The notes under the pieces: model-generated | Databases searched by the model: none | What the model was told of the DNA's origin: nothing | Seen by the model: the letters and a program-made list of their open reading frames with translations, nothing else | Assembly (NCBI GenBank): GCA_021801885.1 | Contig: JAKABL010000023.1 | Coordinates: 1 to 10,182, forward strand | Reading direction: 5' to 3' | Length of the DNA: 10,182 nucleotides | Source: a bacterium | GTDB taxonomy: Bacteria; Patescibacteriota; Minisyncoccia; UBA6257; 2-01-FULL-56-20 | Shown here: positions 1 to 6,595 of the stretch, one piece after another | How positions within the stretch are numbered: the stretch's first letter is position 1 | How the letters are laid out: each line of letters starts with the position of its first letter | Position numbers and translations under genes: made by a program

Positions 1-682
1 TATTGAACGGCATCAGTCCGTAGGATGCCGGATAGTTCATGATCTGCGCCGAGTGGACCGTATATTCAATGGCATAGCATTTCCCATTATGGACCGTGCG
101 ATAGCTCGTCGTATCATAATAGTTTCCTGCGCCAACGCCGGTCGCGTGGAATATTGTAAAGGGGATGCCGTCGATCGTCGCGGTTGAAGTTGACGCCGTA
201 TGCGGAAGTCCCGATGGATCCGGCGTCATGCACTGCGCCACTGCGGTGGCATTGGCACTTGCGCCGACCGTAAGTGTGGCATCCACGAAGTTCGTCTGGG
301 GCTCGAACGCCCGCGGTACGGTCAGTGTGAAATATTTCACACCCGCTACGCCGTTTGCATTGAGGCGCCAATCTGTAGACTGCGTTCCCATGAAATTATC
401 CTGTGTCGGAAAATCGATGGGATAGGCAATACTGAAGCCACCTTTCGTATTGTTCGCATCGGTCTGCCACTCTGCCGGATCGGTATAATATGGGATGAGC
501 CCGGTGGCCCCGGTGGGCGCAATGGATAGTGCGGGCACGGCCGTGCCCGTCGACGTCGTGGACATTTGCCATATCGCACCATACTGCACGCCAAGCCAAA
601 ACCCGAAAAATGGGAGTGCGACAAAGAGGACAAGGGCAATCGCCTTTGAATACCACGTGACCTTGTTCCAATGGATCGTCAT
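1..682 (-). CDS. Membrane-anchored extracytoplasmic protein of unknown function, 3' end cut by window edge
   Basis: The minus-strand frame is open from an ATG at 682-680 to the left edge, giving 227 codons with no stop, so the C-terminus lies outside. The protein starts MTIHWNKVTWYSKAIALVLF; residues about 13-35 form one hydrophobic segment ending FFGFWLGVQYG, read as an uncleaved N-terminal anchor. A Ser/Thr/Pro/Gly-rich linker (about 40-62) follows, then a soluble part rich in Thr, Tyr and beta-type patterns, including GGFSIAYPIDFPT (about 82-94) and two Cys (about 151 and 201). This N-terminus resembles small secreted or anchored proteins common in Parcubacteria genomes (recall, not a search). 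I assign no enzymatic function. A TATAAT lies 7 nt before the ATG and no Shine-Dalgarno is visible, suggesting a leaderless mRNA. It is divergent from the gene at 759. Frame and start are well supported; function is unknown. Confidence 0.85.
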   Translation of the reverse strand, partial: MTIHWNKVTWYSKAIALVLFVALPFFGFWLGVQYGAIWQMSTTSTGTAVPALSIAPTGATGLIPYYTDPAEWQTDANNTKGGFSIAYPIDFPTQDNFMGTQSTDWRLNANGVAGVKYFTLTVPRAFEPQTNFVDATLTVGASANATAVAQCMTPDPSGLPHTASTSTATIDGIPFTIFHATGVGAGNYYDTTSYRTVHNGKCYAIEYTVHSAQIMNYPASYGLMPFN

Positions 683-689
683 ATATTCT

Positions 690-695
690 ATTATA
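690..695 (-). promoter_or_regulatory. -10 box (TATAAT) for the gene starting at 682; leaderless start likely
   Basis: The minus strand reads TATAAT at 695-690, seven bases before the ATG at 682. Transcription would start at about the A of the ATG, leaving no leader. No convincing -35 is seen 16-18 bp upstream. The match is exact, but the region is AT-rich, so chance is possible. Confidence 0.55.
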
Positions 696-717
696 CGCTT
701 TTATTGAAATATTTCGA

Positions 718-723
718 TATAAT
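718..723 (+). promoter_or_regulatory. -10 box (TATAAT) for the gene starting at 759
   Basis: Plus-strand TATAAT followed by GCTAG, in the 76-bp divergent intergenic space. The predicted start near 730 gives a leader of about 29 nt that contains a strong Shine-Dalgarno. No good -35 is visible. The two divergent -10 boxes are only 22 bp apart, so polymerase binding at one would block the other. Confidence 0.55.
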
Positions 724-748
724 GCTAGTATTGACGAAGCTTCAGTGA

Positions 749-757
749 GAGGTGATC
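749..757 (+). promoter_or_regulatory. Strong Shine-Dalgarno GAGGTGATC
   Basis: Nine consecutive bases match the complement of the conserved 16S rRNA 3' end (AGGAGGTGATC), immediately before the ATG at 759. It fixes the start of the membrane protein gene and is the only site of this strength next to a start codon in the window. Confidence 0.8.
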
Positions 758-758
758 T

Positions 759-1175
759 ATGACCGCCGCTATATTCATCAAGTTCCTCGTCATCGGTTTT
801 ACCGCCATGATGTGGATCATGTTGACGGCAACCATGATGGCGGGCAGGAGGCTCCGCGCGCTCAGTCCTTCCCGCCCGCCTTCAATACTCCGCGACCATA
901 TGCATTCGGCGCGACACTCCGGGGTGCTCATGCTGCTCCTCGTGCTCTGCATCGAATTCATTGCGGTCCGCTATTTTGGACGGCAATACGATACATTATT
1001 TTTCGTGCAGCTTGGATGGTCGATCCTTTACGCCTTCGCGCTCGGCGCATCCTACCTCGCAAACGGCATCCGCGCACGACGCTTCCATCATTATCTCGGA
1101 TGGATCACATGGATCTCCGGTACTATTGCATCGGTGCTTGGCATCTTTGTCACCCTCCGCCTCCACCGCCCGTAA
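759..1175 (+). CDS. Small four-helix membrane protein of unknown function
   Basis: A 138-residue protein with four hydrophobic segments at about 4-26, 54-73, 79-101 and 113-134. A basic loop (GRRLRALSPSRPPS, about 29-42) follows helix 1. Histidines cluster at the membrane edges: H47, H49 and H53 before helix 2, and H110-H111 (RRFHHYLGW) before helix 4. This layout recalls small His-containing four-helix membrane families such as DUF420, but I cannot assign the family; haem or metal binding is speculation. The start at 759 is supported by the Shine-Dalgarno at 749-757. The gene is monocistronic: its terminator hairpin begins upstream of the TAA stop (1173-1175). It is divergent from the anchored-protein gene on the left. 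Confidence 0.85.
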   Translation: MTAAIFIKFLVIGFTAMMWIMLTATMMAGRRLRALSPSRPPSILRDHMHSARHSGVLMLLLVLCIEFIAVRYFGRQYDTLFFVQLGWSILYAFALGASYLANGIRARRFHHYLGWITWISGTIASVLGIFVTLRLHRP

Positions 1176-1198
1176 CGTTTGTTGCGAGGCGGTTTTTT
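1165..1198 (+). terminator. Rho-independent terminator overlapping the stop codon of the 759-1175 gene
   Basis: Outer stem ACCGCC (1165-1170) pairs with GGCGGT (1188-1193). An inner stem of six pairs (1171-1176 with 1181-1186, including one T-G wobble) closes a GTTT loop; A1187 is bulged. A run of T to 1198 follows. The TAA at 1173-1175 lies in the inner stem, so a terminating ribosome would mask part of the hairpin. There is no T-run in the minus direction, so it should not terminate the opposing ABC genes efficiently. Confidence 0.85.
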
Positions 1199-1234
1199 AT
1201 CCTTGCACCATCGCACCCAACGCGCGGTGGCGTA

Positions 1235-1981
1235 TCAAATCTGTATTTTTGAGAAGAACCAACTACTCAAGACGAGGAAGATCGCCGCAACGGATGCGAG
1301 CACGGCAAAATCCATACCGAGCCCGAACGCACCGACATTTGCGAGAAGAATGCGAAACGCATCGATGCCGTACGAAAGCGGATCGAAGCGCACCACAACA
1401 TCGAGTGCCGACGGAAGCCCCTGGAGCGGAAAGAGGGCGCCGGAGAGGAAGAAGAGCGGCATGACGAGAAAGTTCATGATGAGCTGAAAACCCTGCATAT
1501 CGTCCAAAAGAGAGGCTACCATCGCACCGAGTGCGGCAAAAAGCAGTGCCACAAGGAGCATAAACAGTATGGCAACCGGGATGAGGGCCCAACTATACGG
1601 ACGGAATCCGAACGCAAGCACGATGACAAGCACGAGAAGTCCCTGGAGGGTCGCCACCGTAGCGCCTCCAAGGGTACGGCCGAGCATAATGGTGATGCGG
1701 TGCACGGGCGCCACAAGCGTCTCCTTGAGGAAACCGAACTGTCGGTCCCAGATCATCTGGATCCCCGAAAAGATGGCGGTAAAAATGATGCTCATGCCGA
1801 TGATCCCCGGCGCGAGGAACTGGAAATAGTTACCCTCCCCTGCCCGCTGGAAGACGCTACCAAGCCCGTATCCGAGCGCCACGAGGAAAAGGATCGGTTG
1901 GCCAAGGGAACCGATAATACGGGATTTGGAGCGTGAGTATCGCTTGAGTTCGCGGAGCCAAAGAATATAGATGGTGTTCAT
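1235..1981 (-). CDS. ABC-2 type transporter permease (DrrB/NatB-like)
   Basis: A 248-residue integral membrane protein, the membrane half of an ABC exporter with the ATPase at 2022-2825. An N-terminal amphipathic stretch (LWLRELKRYSRSKSRIIGSLGQP, given here as residues 8-30 in outline) precedes hydrophobic segments at about 28-43, 56-77, 100-124, 131-155, 163-185 and 225-243. ABC-2 family marks seen are DRQFGFLKETLVAP (79-92), FPLQGLP (184-190) and DPLSYGIDAFR (200-210). Length is normal for DrrB-type permeases. The frame stays open upstream to 2395, but that part is the shadow of the ATPase; the ATG at 1981 gives the family N-terminus. The gap from the ATPase stop is 40 bp and no Shine-Dalgarno is seen. 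Such pairs export drugs, lipids or glycans; the substrate cannot be told from sequence. Confidence 0.93.
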   Translation of the reverse strand: MNTIYILWLRELKRYSRSKSRIIGSLGQPILFLVALGYGLGSVFQRAGEGNYFQFLAPGIIGMSIIFTAIFSGIQMIWDRQFGFLKETLVAPVHRITIMLGRTLGGATVATLQGLLVLVIVLAFGFRPYSWALIPVAILFMLLVALLFAALGAMVASLLDDMQGFQLIMNFLVMPLFFLSGALFPLQGLPSALDVVVRFDPLSYGIDAFRILLANVGAFGLGMDFAVLASVAAIFLVLSSWFFSKIQI

Positions 1982-2021
1982 GGATGATGGAGTGGATAGG
2001 AATAGATATGCCGTAGAAAAC

Positions 2022-2825
2022 TCATCGCCGTCCGCCGTGCCACATCCGGCTCCGTGCGCGCATGCGGTCGGTACCGGAAACCTCTTCCTCGCGGATCGCA
2101 TGGCCGGTGAGCTCGAGGAACGCGTCTTCGAGCGAATCCTTTCCGGTGTTCGCCTTGAGCTCCGCCGCCGTTCCCGACGCAACAATCGTACCGTGGTCGA
2201 TGATGGCGATCCGCTGCGCAATACGTTCCGCCTCCTCCATATAATGGGTGGTGAAAAACACCGTGATCCCCTCCTTCTTATTGAGATCCTCGAGATAGCT
2301 CCACATATGATTGCGGGTCTGCGGATCGAGGCCGAGCGTCGGTTCATCGAGGAAGATGACCGAAGGATGATGGAGGAGGCCACGGGCGATCTCAAGCCGG
2401 CGCTTCATGCCGCCGGAAAACTCCTTTACGAGAGAATCCTTGCGGTCCCAGAGCTCCACAAACTCCAAAAGCGTGCGGATGCGCTCCTTACGAAGCGCGG
2501 AAGAAAGACCGTAGAGGATCCCGTGAAGATCCATATTCTCATATGCGGTAAGGTCGTCGTCGGTGCTCGGGTCCTGGAAGACGATTCCGAACGCACGCCG
2601 CACGTCATCGGGATCCTTTGCGGCGTCGTGGCCCGCGAGCAGGATATCTCCCGAGGTGGGACGCAGCACCGTCGTGAGCATTTTGATCGTGGTCGACTTT
2701 CCTGCGCCATTCGGACCGAGGAACGCAAAGATCTCGCCCTTCTTTACGTCGAAGGATATGTCCTTTACCGCGGCGATGTCCCCGAAGGTTTTGGTCAGAT
2801 TGCGTACGTGGATGATGTTGTCCAT
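2022..2825 (-). CDS. ABC transporter ATP-binding protein (DrrA/NatA/CcmA-like)
   Basis: A 267-residue nucleotide-binding subunit for the exporter whose permease follows at 1981-1235. All key motifs are intact: Walker A GPNGAGKST (37-45), Q-loop VFQDPSTDDDLTAYEN (82-97, the D-D-L-T form typical of DrrA-type ATPases), signature FSGGMKRR (136-143), Walker B VIFLDEPTLGLDP (156-168) and switch His194 (TTHYMEEAE). The C-terminal SLEDAFLELTGH (231-242) is also characteristic of this group. A basic Arg-rich tail (254-267) extends past it. The start ATG at 2825 gives the usual N-terminus (IIHVRNLTKTFG). It should hydrolyse ATP at the cytoplasmic face of the membrane. A promoter is proposed at 2860-2889; no Shine-Dalgarno is seen. 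Confidence 0.95.
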   Translation of the reverse strand: MDNIIHVRNLTKTFGDIAAVKDISFDVKKGEIFAFLGPNGAGKSTTIKMLTTVLRPTSGDILLAGHDAAKDPDDVRRAFGIVFQDPSTDDDLTAYENMDLHGILYGLSSALRKERIRTLLEFVELWDRKDSLVKEFSGGMKRRLEIARGLLHHPSVIFLDEPTLGLDPQTRNHMWSYLEDLNKKEGITVFFTTHYMEEAERIAQRIAIIDHGTIVASGTAAELKANTGKDSLEDAFLELTGHAIREEEVSGTDRMRARSRMWHGGRR

Positions 2826-2859
2826 AACGGGATGATGGGCTGCGCACCGATGTGCAATA

Positions 2860-2889
2860 CTTATAAAAATAAATTATTCATATTCTTAA
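2860..2889 (-). promoter_or_regulatory. Candidate promoter for the DrrAB-type exporter
   Basis: On the minus strand TTAAGA (2889-2884) and TATAAG (2865-2860) are separated by 18 bp in an AT-rich stretch, matching the sigma-70 consensus at 4/6 and 5/6. The predicted start near 2852 gives a leader of about 27 nt. A short inverted repeat (GCAC/GTGC, 2844-2855) sits at the start of that leader. Confidence 0.45.
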
Positions 2890-2942
2890 CTATCGGTCCC
2901 TTACCACTCATTGTACCTCCCGTGGAGTCGGCTCCGCAAGTA

Positions 2943-2951
2943 TGCTATCAT
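2943..2951 (+). promoter_or_regulatory. Extended -10 (TGCTATCAT) for the MacAB-like operon; leaderless start likely
   Basis: TG at 2943-2944, one base, then TATCAT (2946-2951, 5/6 to consensus) forms an extended -10 element, which can work with a poor -35. The ATG at 2959 lies 7 nt downstream, so the transcript would begin at or next to the start codon. No Shine-Dalgarno is present. A small GGAG/CTCC hairpin (2924-2935) lies just upstream, inside the promoter region. Confidence 0.5.
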
Positions 2952-2958
2952 CATCCAT

Positions 2959-4551
2959 ATGGCACACGATCAATCCCCGATGACCGCGGCATCGACGTCC
3001 TCGCCGCGCAAGAAACGATGGCGCTGGTGGCTTATCGGCATGGTGGCGACCGGCGTTTTGCTCTACGTGATATTCGGCATGAGACGTCCGCACTACCATC
3101 TCGTGCCAGTGACGCAGGGAACCATCACCGAGCTCGTCCAAGTGACGGGCAATACGACTCCCATCCAAAGTCTTGACCTCGGATTCCCAAACGGCGGCAC
3201 AATCGCCACCGTGAACGTGGCCCAGGGTGACCATGTACTGGCCGGACAGGTGCTTGAAACGCTGGATACGGCGACTTTGCAGGCGCAATTGGCCCAGGCC
3301 AAGGCGAATGTCGCATCCGCACAAGCCCAGCTTGCGAACCTTCAAGCGGGAGCCCAACCGGCAAGCATCCAGTCTTCGGAGGCCGCGGTTGCGGGTGGCG
3401 AACAGACCCTCGCGAATATGTACGGCAATGTGGAAAATACGCTGAGCGATGCCTACGCGAAGGCGAACGACGCCGTGCGAAACCAGCTTGCACCGTTCTT
3501 CTCGAATCCGGAAACGAACAATCCCCAGCTCACGTTCAGCGTCAGCAACTCCCAGACGGTGAACACGCTGCTCGCGGCGCGCGTGCAAGCAAGCGCCGAG
3601 CTCAATACATGGCAAAGCGAACTCGCCGGACTTTCCGGAACTTCTTCGTCGTCCACGCTCGATACCGCGCTCGCCACGGCCTCGCATCACCTCTCCGTCA
3701 TCACTACGTTCCTTGCGGACGCTTCACAGGCGCTCCTCCAGGAAACCGGACTCTCCGCATCCACGAGCGCCGCATACAAGACCGATGTGACAAACGCGAT
3801 CGCGGAGGAAAATACGGCGACCGCGAACGTGAACACCGCGCTTCAGAGCATCGCCTCGCAGAAGATCACCGTCCAACAGCTTACGGCACAGCTCGCACTT
3901 ACGCTCGCCGGCGCGACGCCCCCGCAGATCCAAAGCCAGGAGGCGCAGGTCGCGGCTGCGGAAGCGAACGTAGCGAACATCCAAGCCCAGATTGCCCAGG
4001 CCACGCTCACCTCCCCTATCAGCGGGATCGTGACCACGCAGAATGCCAAGGTGGGCGAAATCGCTTCCCCGGGCGAGATTCTCACCTCCATTCTCTCGGA
4101 CAGCGGCTTTGAAGTCGATGCGGAGGTGCCCGAGACTGATATCGGCAAGGTGAACGTCGGCGATCCCGTGTCCATGGTCTTCAACGCCTTCCCCGATGCG
4201 ACGTTCACCGGCAAGGTGTTCTATATCGATCCTGCGCAGACGCTCCAGAACGGCGTGGTCGATTACCTTGTGAAGGTCTCGCTTGACGGCTCGAACAATA
4301 ATCTCGCGGAGATCAAGAGCGGTCTTACCGCAAATCTCAATATCGAGACGAAGACCGTCCCGCACGCGCTCATCCTCCCTCAGTATGCGGTGATCCAGAA
4401 TGCCACCGGCACGTTTGTGGAAGTTCTGAAGGGCGGCATTCCGGCGCAAGTGCCTGTCACGCTCGGCATCCAGGATGCGAGCGGCAACGTGGAGATCGCA
4501 AGCGGAGTCACTGCGGGCGAAGAGGTGGTGAACATAGGATTGAAGCAATAA
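2959..4551 (+). CDS. Periplasmic-adaptor-type (HlyD/MacA/YknX-like) membrane fusion protein
   Basis: A 530-residue adaptor for the ABC exporter encoded by the next two genes. A basic cytoplasmic head (RKKRWRWW, 17-24) and one membrane segment (about 24-40) anchor it. The two lipoyl-type halves are at about 55-103 and 348-378 (TLTSPISGIVTTQNAKVGE). Between them are Ala/Gln-rich coiled-coil arms (about 105-150 and 301-348) and a Ser/Thr/Ala-rich insert of about 150 residues. A beta-barrel domain (about 381-466, FEVDAEVPETDIGKVNVGD) and a membrane-proximal C-terminal domain (467-530) follow. It is longer than E. coli MacA (about 370 residues), mostly through the insert. The frame is open back to a TTG at 2911, but the ATG at 2959 gives a sensible N-terminus and sits just after a -10 element. 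The next gene starts 1 bp after this stop. Confidence 0.93.
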   Translation: MAHDQSPMTAASTSSPRKKRWRWWLIGMVATGVLLYVIFGMRRPHYHLVPVTQGTITELVQVTGNTTPIQSLDLGFPNGGTIATVNVAQGDHVLAGQVLETLDTATLQAQLAQAKANVASAQAQLANLQAGAQPASIQSSEAAVAGGEQTLANMYGNVENTLSDAYAKANDAVRNQLAPFFSNPETNNPQLTFSVSNSQTVNTLLAARVQASAELNTWQSELAGLSGTSSSSTLDTALATASHHLSVITTFLADASQALLQETGLSASTSAAYKTDVTNAIAEENTATANVNTALQSIASQKITVQQLTAQLALTLAGATPPQIQSQEAQVAAAEANVANIQAQIAQATLTSPISGIVTTQNAKVGEIASPGEILTSILSDSGFEVDAEVPETDIGKVNVGDPVSMVFNAFPDATFTGKVFYIDPAQTLQNGVVDYLVKVSLDGSNNNLAEIKSGLTANLNIETKTVPHALILPQYAVIQNATGTFVEVLKGGIPAQVPVTLGIQDASGNVEIASGVTAGEEVVNIGLKQ

Positions 4552-4552
4552 C

Positions 4553-5281
4553 ATGCCCTCGTCGAACGCCATGATCGATGTGCGCGATCTCGCGAAAGAC
4601 TATATCGACGACGGAGGCGTCACCTCGGCGCTCCGCGGAATATCCTTCGCCATCGACAAAGGCGATTTCGTCTCTATCATCGGTCCTTCGGGATCCGGAA
4701 AATCGACCCTCCTTCAGATACTCAGCTTCCTCGATCGTCCGACCGGAGGATCCTATACGTTTCTTGGCAAAAGCATCGATGACATGACGGACGCGGAACT
4801 CGCCCATGTGCGCAACAAGGAAATGGGATTCGTCTTCCAGGCCTTCAATCTCCTGTCGAGGCTTACCGTCTATGAGAATGTCGAGATACCCCTCATCTAT
4901 TCCGATGTGCCGATCGGAGGACGGAAAAAGCTCATCGAGGACGCCGTTGCCGCCGTCGGACTTGCCGAAAAGCTCTACGTGGAGGCAGGCAAGCTTTCCG
5001 GGGGGCAAAAGCAGCGCATTGCGATCGCCCGGGCGCTCGTGAACGATCCCGGCGTCGTATTCGCGGACGAACCGACCGGCAATCTCGATTCCACATCGGG
5101 CGCCCAGGTAATGGAGATCCTTGACGATCTCAATCGCCGCGGCCGCACCGTGATCCTCGTAACTCACGAAACGTATACCGCGGAATTTGCAAATCGCATC
5201 ATTGCGCTTCGGGATGGACAGATCGAACGCGATTCACCGGTAAAAAGTCCGCGCAGATCGAAGGACCAATTCTTTAAATAG
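4553..5281 (+). CDS. ABC transporter ATP-binding protein (MacB/YknY/LolD-like)
   Basis: A 242-residue ATPase of the MacB/LolD type. Motifs are intact: Walker A GPSGSGKST (44-52), Q-loop VFQAFNLLSRLTVYENVEIP (94-113), signature LSGGQKQR (148-155), Walker B VVFADEPTGNLD (168-179) and His205 in VTHE. The FNLLSRLTVYENVEIPL and EPTGNLDS segments are typical of this subfamily. It powers the FtsX-like permease encoded at 5291. The start at 4553 lies 1 bp after the adaptor stop (TAAC-ATG), suggesting translational coupling; an in-frame ATG at 4571 (MIDVRDL) is an alternative. The Lys/Arg-rich C-terminus (231-242) is probably cytoplasmic. Unlike E. coli MacB, ATPase and permease are separate chains, as in YknYZ of Bacillus. 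Confidence 0.95.
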   Translation: MPSSNAMIDVRDLAKDYIDDGGVTSALRGISFAIDKGDFVSIIGPSGSGKSTLLQILSFLDRPTGGSYTFLGKSIDDMTDAELAHVRNKEMGFVFQAFNLLSRLTVYENVEIPLIYSDVPIGGRKKLIEDAVAAVGLAEKLYVEAGKLSGGQKQRIAIARALVNDPGVVFADEPTGNLDSTSGAQVMEILDDLNRRGRTVILVTHETYTAEFANRIIALRDGQIERDSPVKSPRRSKDQFFK

Positions 5282-5290
5282 CGCATACCA

Positions 5291-6538
5291 ATGAAGTTCC
5301 GTGATTCCATAGCTTCCGCCCGCGCAACGCTTCGTTACGGCAAAATGCGTTCCGTCCTCACGATGCTCGGCATCGTGATCGGCATCGCATCGGTGATCGT
5401 GCTCATGTCGATCGGCAAGTCGGCCCAGGATCTCATCATCAACCAGGTTCAAGGACTCGGTTCGAACCTCATTATTGTGGTTCCGGGAGGATCCGGCAAC
5501 GGTCGCTTCCAGTCCCCCGCCCAAGCCCAGGGCATCGTCGTCCAAAGCCTCACACAGCAGGATATCACGAATCTTTCGCGCGATCCCTCGATCGCCGCCG
5601 TCGCCGCGGAGATCCACGGGCAGGCCACCGCATCGTATGGCGATAACAGCGAAGTCGTCACCTATTCCGGCGTCACTGCGAACTTTTTCGACGTCATGCA
5701 CACCTATACGGTCCAAAAGGGCTATCCATTCACGAATGCCGACGTACAGGCCTATAACCACGTCGTCGTCCTCGGCGCTTCGCTCGCGCAAACGCTTTTC
5801 GGCAACGCGGATCCCATCGGCAGAACGATGTATCTCAAAGGCCAGGCATTCCGCGTCGTGGGAGTTCTTACGCCCAAGGGTACGGGCATGTTCGGCATCA
5901 ACGAAGACAATCTCGCCATCATCCCCGTGAGCGTCGCACAAAAGCAGATTCTCGGCGTGAATTACTTCAGCGATTTCGTGATCGAAGCGAATCCCACCTA
6001 TACGATCTCCTTTGCCCAGTCGCGGGTGGAGAAGATCCTCGAACAGGACCACGGCATTACGAATCCCGCACAGGACGACTTTACAATCGAAACGCAGCAA
6101 GATGTGCTCAATATCCTTGGTAGCATCACCTCGGTCCTCACCCTCTTCCTTACCGCGATTGCGTCCATCTCACTCCTCGTAGGCGGTATCGGTATCATGA
6201 ACATCATGCTCGTGTCGGTAATAGAGCGAACGAGGGAAATCGGACTTCGGAAGGCCGTGGGGGCGACGAACGGTGACATTCTCCAGCAATTCCTCATTGA
6301 ATCGGTACTGGTCACCGTCATGGGCGGCATCATCGGCATTGCATTCGGCGCGCTCGTCGTCACCGCGGTCTATTTCGGCGTGCGAGCCTTCTCGTCGCTC
6401 GCATGGACCTTCGCCTTCCCTCCTTCGGCGGTCGTGATCGCGGTTGTGGTATCAAGCGTTACCGGCATTGTATTCGGCATCTATCCCGCGCGCCAGGCGG
6501 CGCGGAAAAGCCCCATCGACGCACTGCGCTACGAATAA
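5291..6538 (+). CDS. MacB/YknZ-like ABC permease (MacB_PCD plus FtsX domains)
   Basis: A 415-residue permease with the MacB topology: a cytoplasmic start (KFRDSIASARATLRYGKMRS), TM1 at about 22-40, a large extracytoplasmic MacB_PCD domain (about 50-275), then an FtsX domain with TM2-TM4 at about 280-308, 335-362 and 378-399. The FtsX hallmark GGIGIMNIMLVSVIERTREIGLRKAVGA is visible (298-325 in two overlapping parts) and the end YPARQAARKSPIDALRYE is standard. MacB-type systems work as mechanotransmitters that move substrates on the outer side of the membrane. Because CPR bacteria are thought to lack a classical outer membrane, a YknXYZ-like role (export or protection from toxic peptides) is more likely than a TolC-linked pump. 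It starts 9 bp after the ATPase stop and has no Shine-Dalgarno. Confidence 0.95.
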   Translation: MKFRDSIASARATLRYGKMRSVLTMLGIVIGIASVIVLMSIGKSAQDLIINQVQGLGSNLIIVVPGGSGNGRFQSPAQAQGIVVQSLTQQDITNLSRDPSIAAVAAEIHGQATASYGDNSEVVTYSGVTANFFDVMHTYTVQKGYPFTNADVQAYNHVVVLGASLAQTLFGNADPIGRTMYLKGQAFRVVGVLTPKGTGMFGINEDNLAIIPVSVAQKQILGVNYFSDFVIEANPTYTISFAQSRVEKILEQDHGITNPAQDDFTIETQQDVLNILGSITSVLTLFLTAIASISLLVGGIGIMNIMLVSVIERTREIGLRKAVGATNGDILQQFLIESVLVTVMGGIIGIAFGALVVTAVYFGVRAFSSLAWTFAFPPSAVVIAVVVSSVTGIVFGIYPARQAARKSPIDALRYE

Positions 6539-6568
6539 AAAGAGGCCCGCACCATACGGAACCTCTTT
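6539..6568. terminator. Convergent, probably bidirectional terminator
   Basis: AAAGAGG (6539-6545) pairs with CCTCTTT (6562-6568), with a further CCG/CGG pairing inside. It begins directly after the permease TAA (6536-6538). For the minus-strand genes the stem is followed by further T residues (reading CCTCTTTTTATTCG), a good intrinsic terminator. In the plus direction the T residues lie within the stem, so termination may be weaker. Confidence 0.75.
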
Positions 6569-6569
6569 C

Positions 6570-6581
6570 CATGCCGGCATG
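6570..6581. repeat. Perfect 12-bp palindrome CATGCCGGCATG
   Basis: A perfect self-complementary 12-mer one base past the terminator stem, in the convergent gap between the permease and the H1-like gene (TAG at 6598-6596). It could be an operator-like dyad or an extra 3' hairpin of the minus transcript. No second copy was noticed. Confidence 0.5.
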
Positions 6582-6595
6582 CAAAGACTGAATAT

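Noticed and set aside
1982..2395. N-terminal extension of the ABC-2 permease frame
   Set aside because: The extension overlaps the ATPase gene and is Arg/Ser-rich shadow sequence; the permease family N-terminus begins at the ATG at 1981.
2911..2958. TTG start at 2911 for the MacA-like adaptor
   Set aside because: It would place the extended -10 inside the gene and adds 16 residues without family support; the ATG at 2959 is better.
1971..3176. 401-codon plus-strand open frame opposite the DrrA-type ATPase
   Set aside because: It lies over an intact ABC ATPase on the other strand, runs across the divergent promoters and has no recognisable motif.
3724..4572. 282-codon minus-strand open frame under the adaptor gene
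   Set aside because: Antisense to the conserved adaptor; His/Arg/Leu-rich composition is typical of shadow frames. The same applies to 2908-3690, 4508-5167 and 5234-6100.
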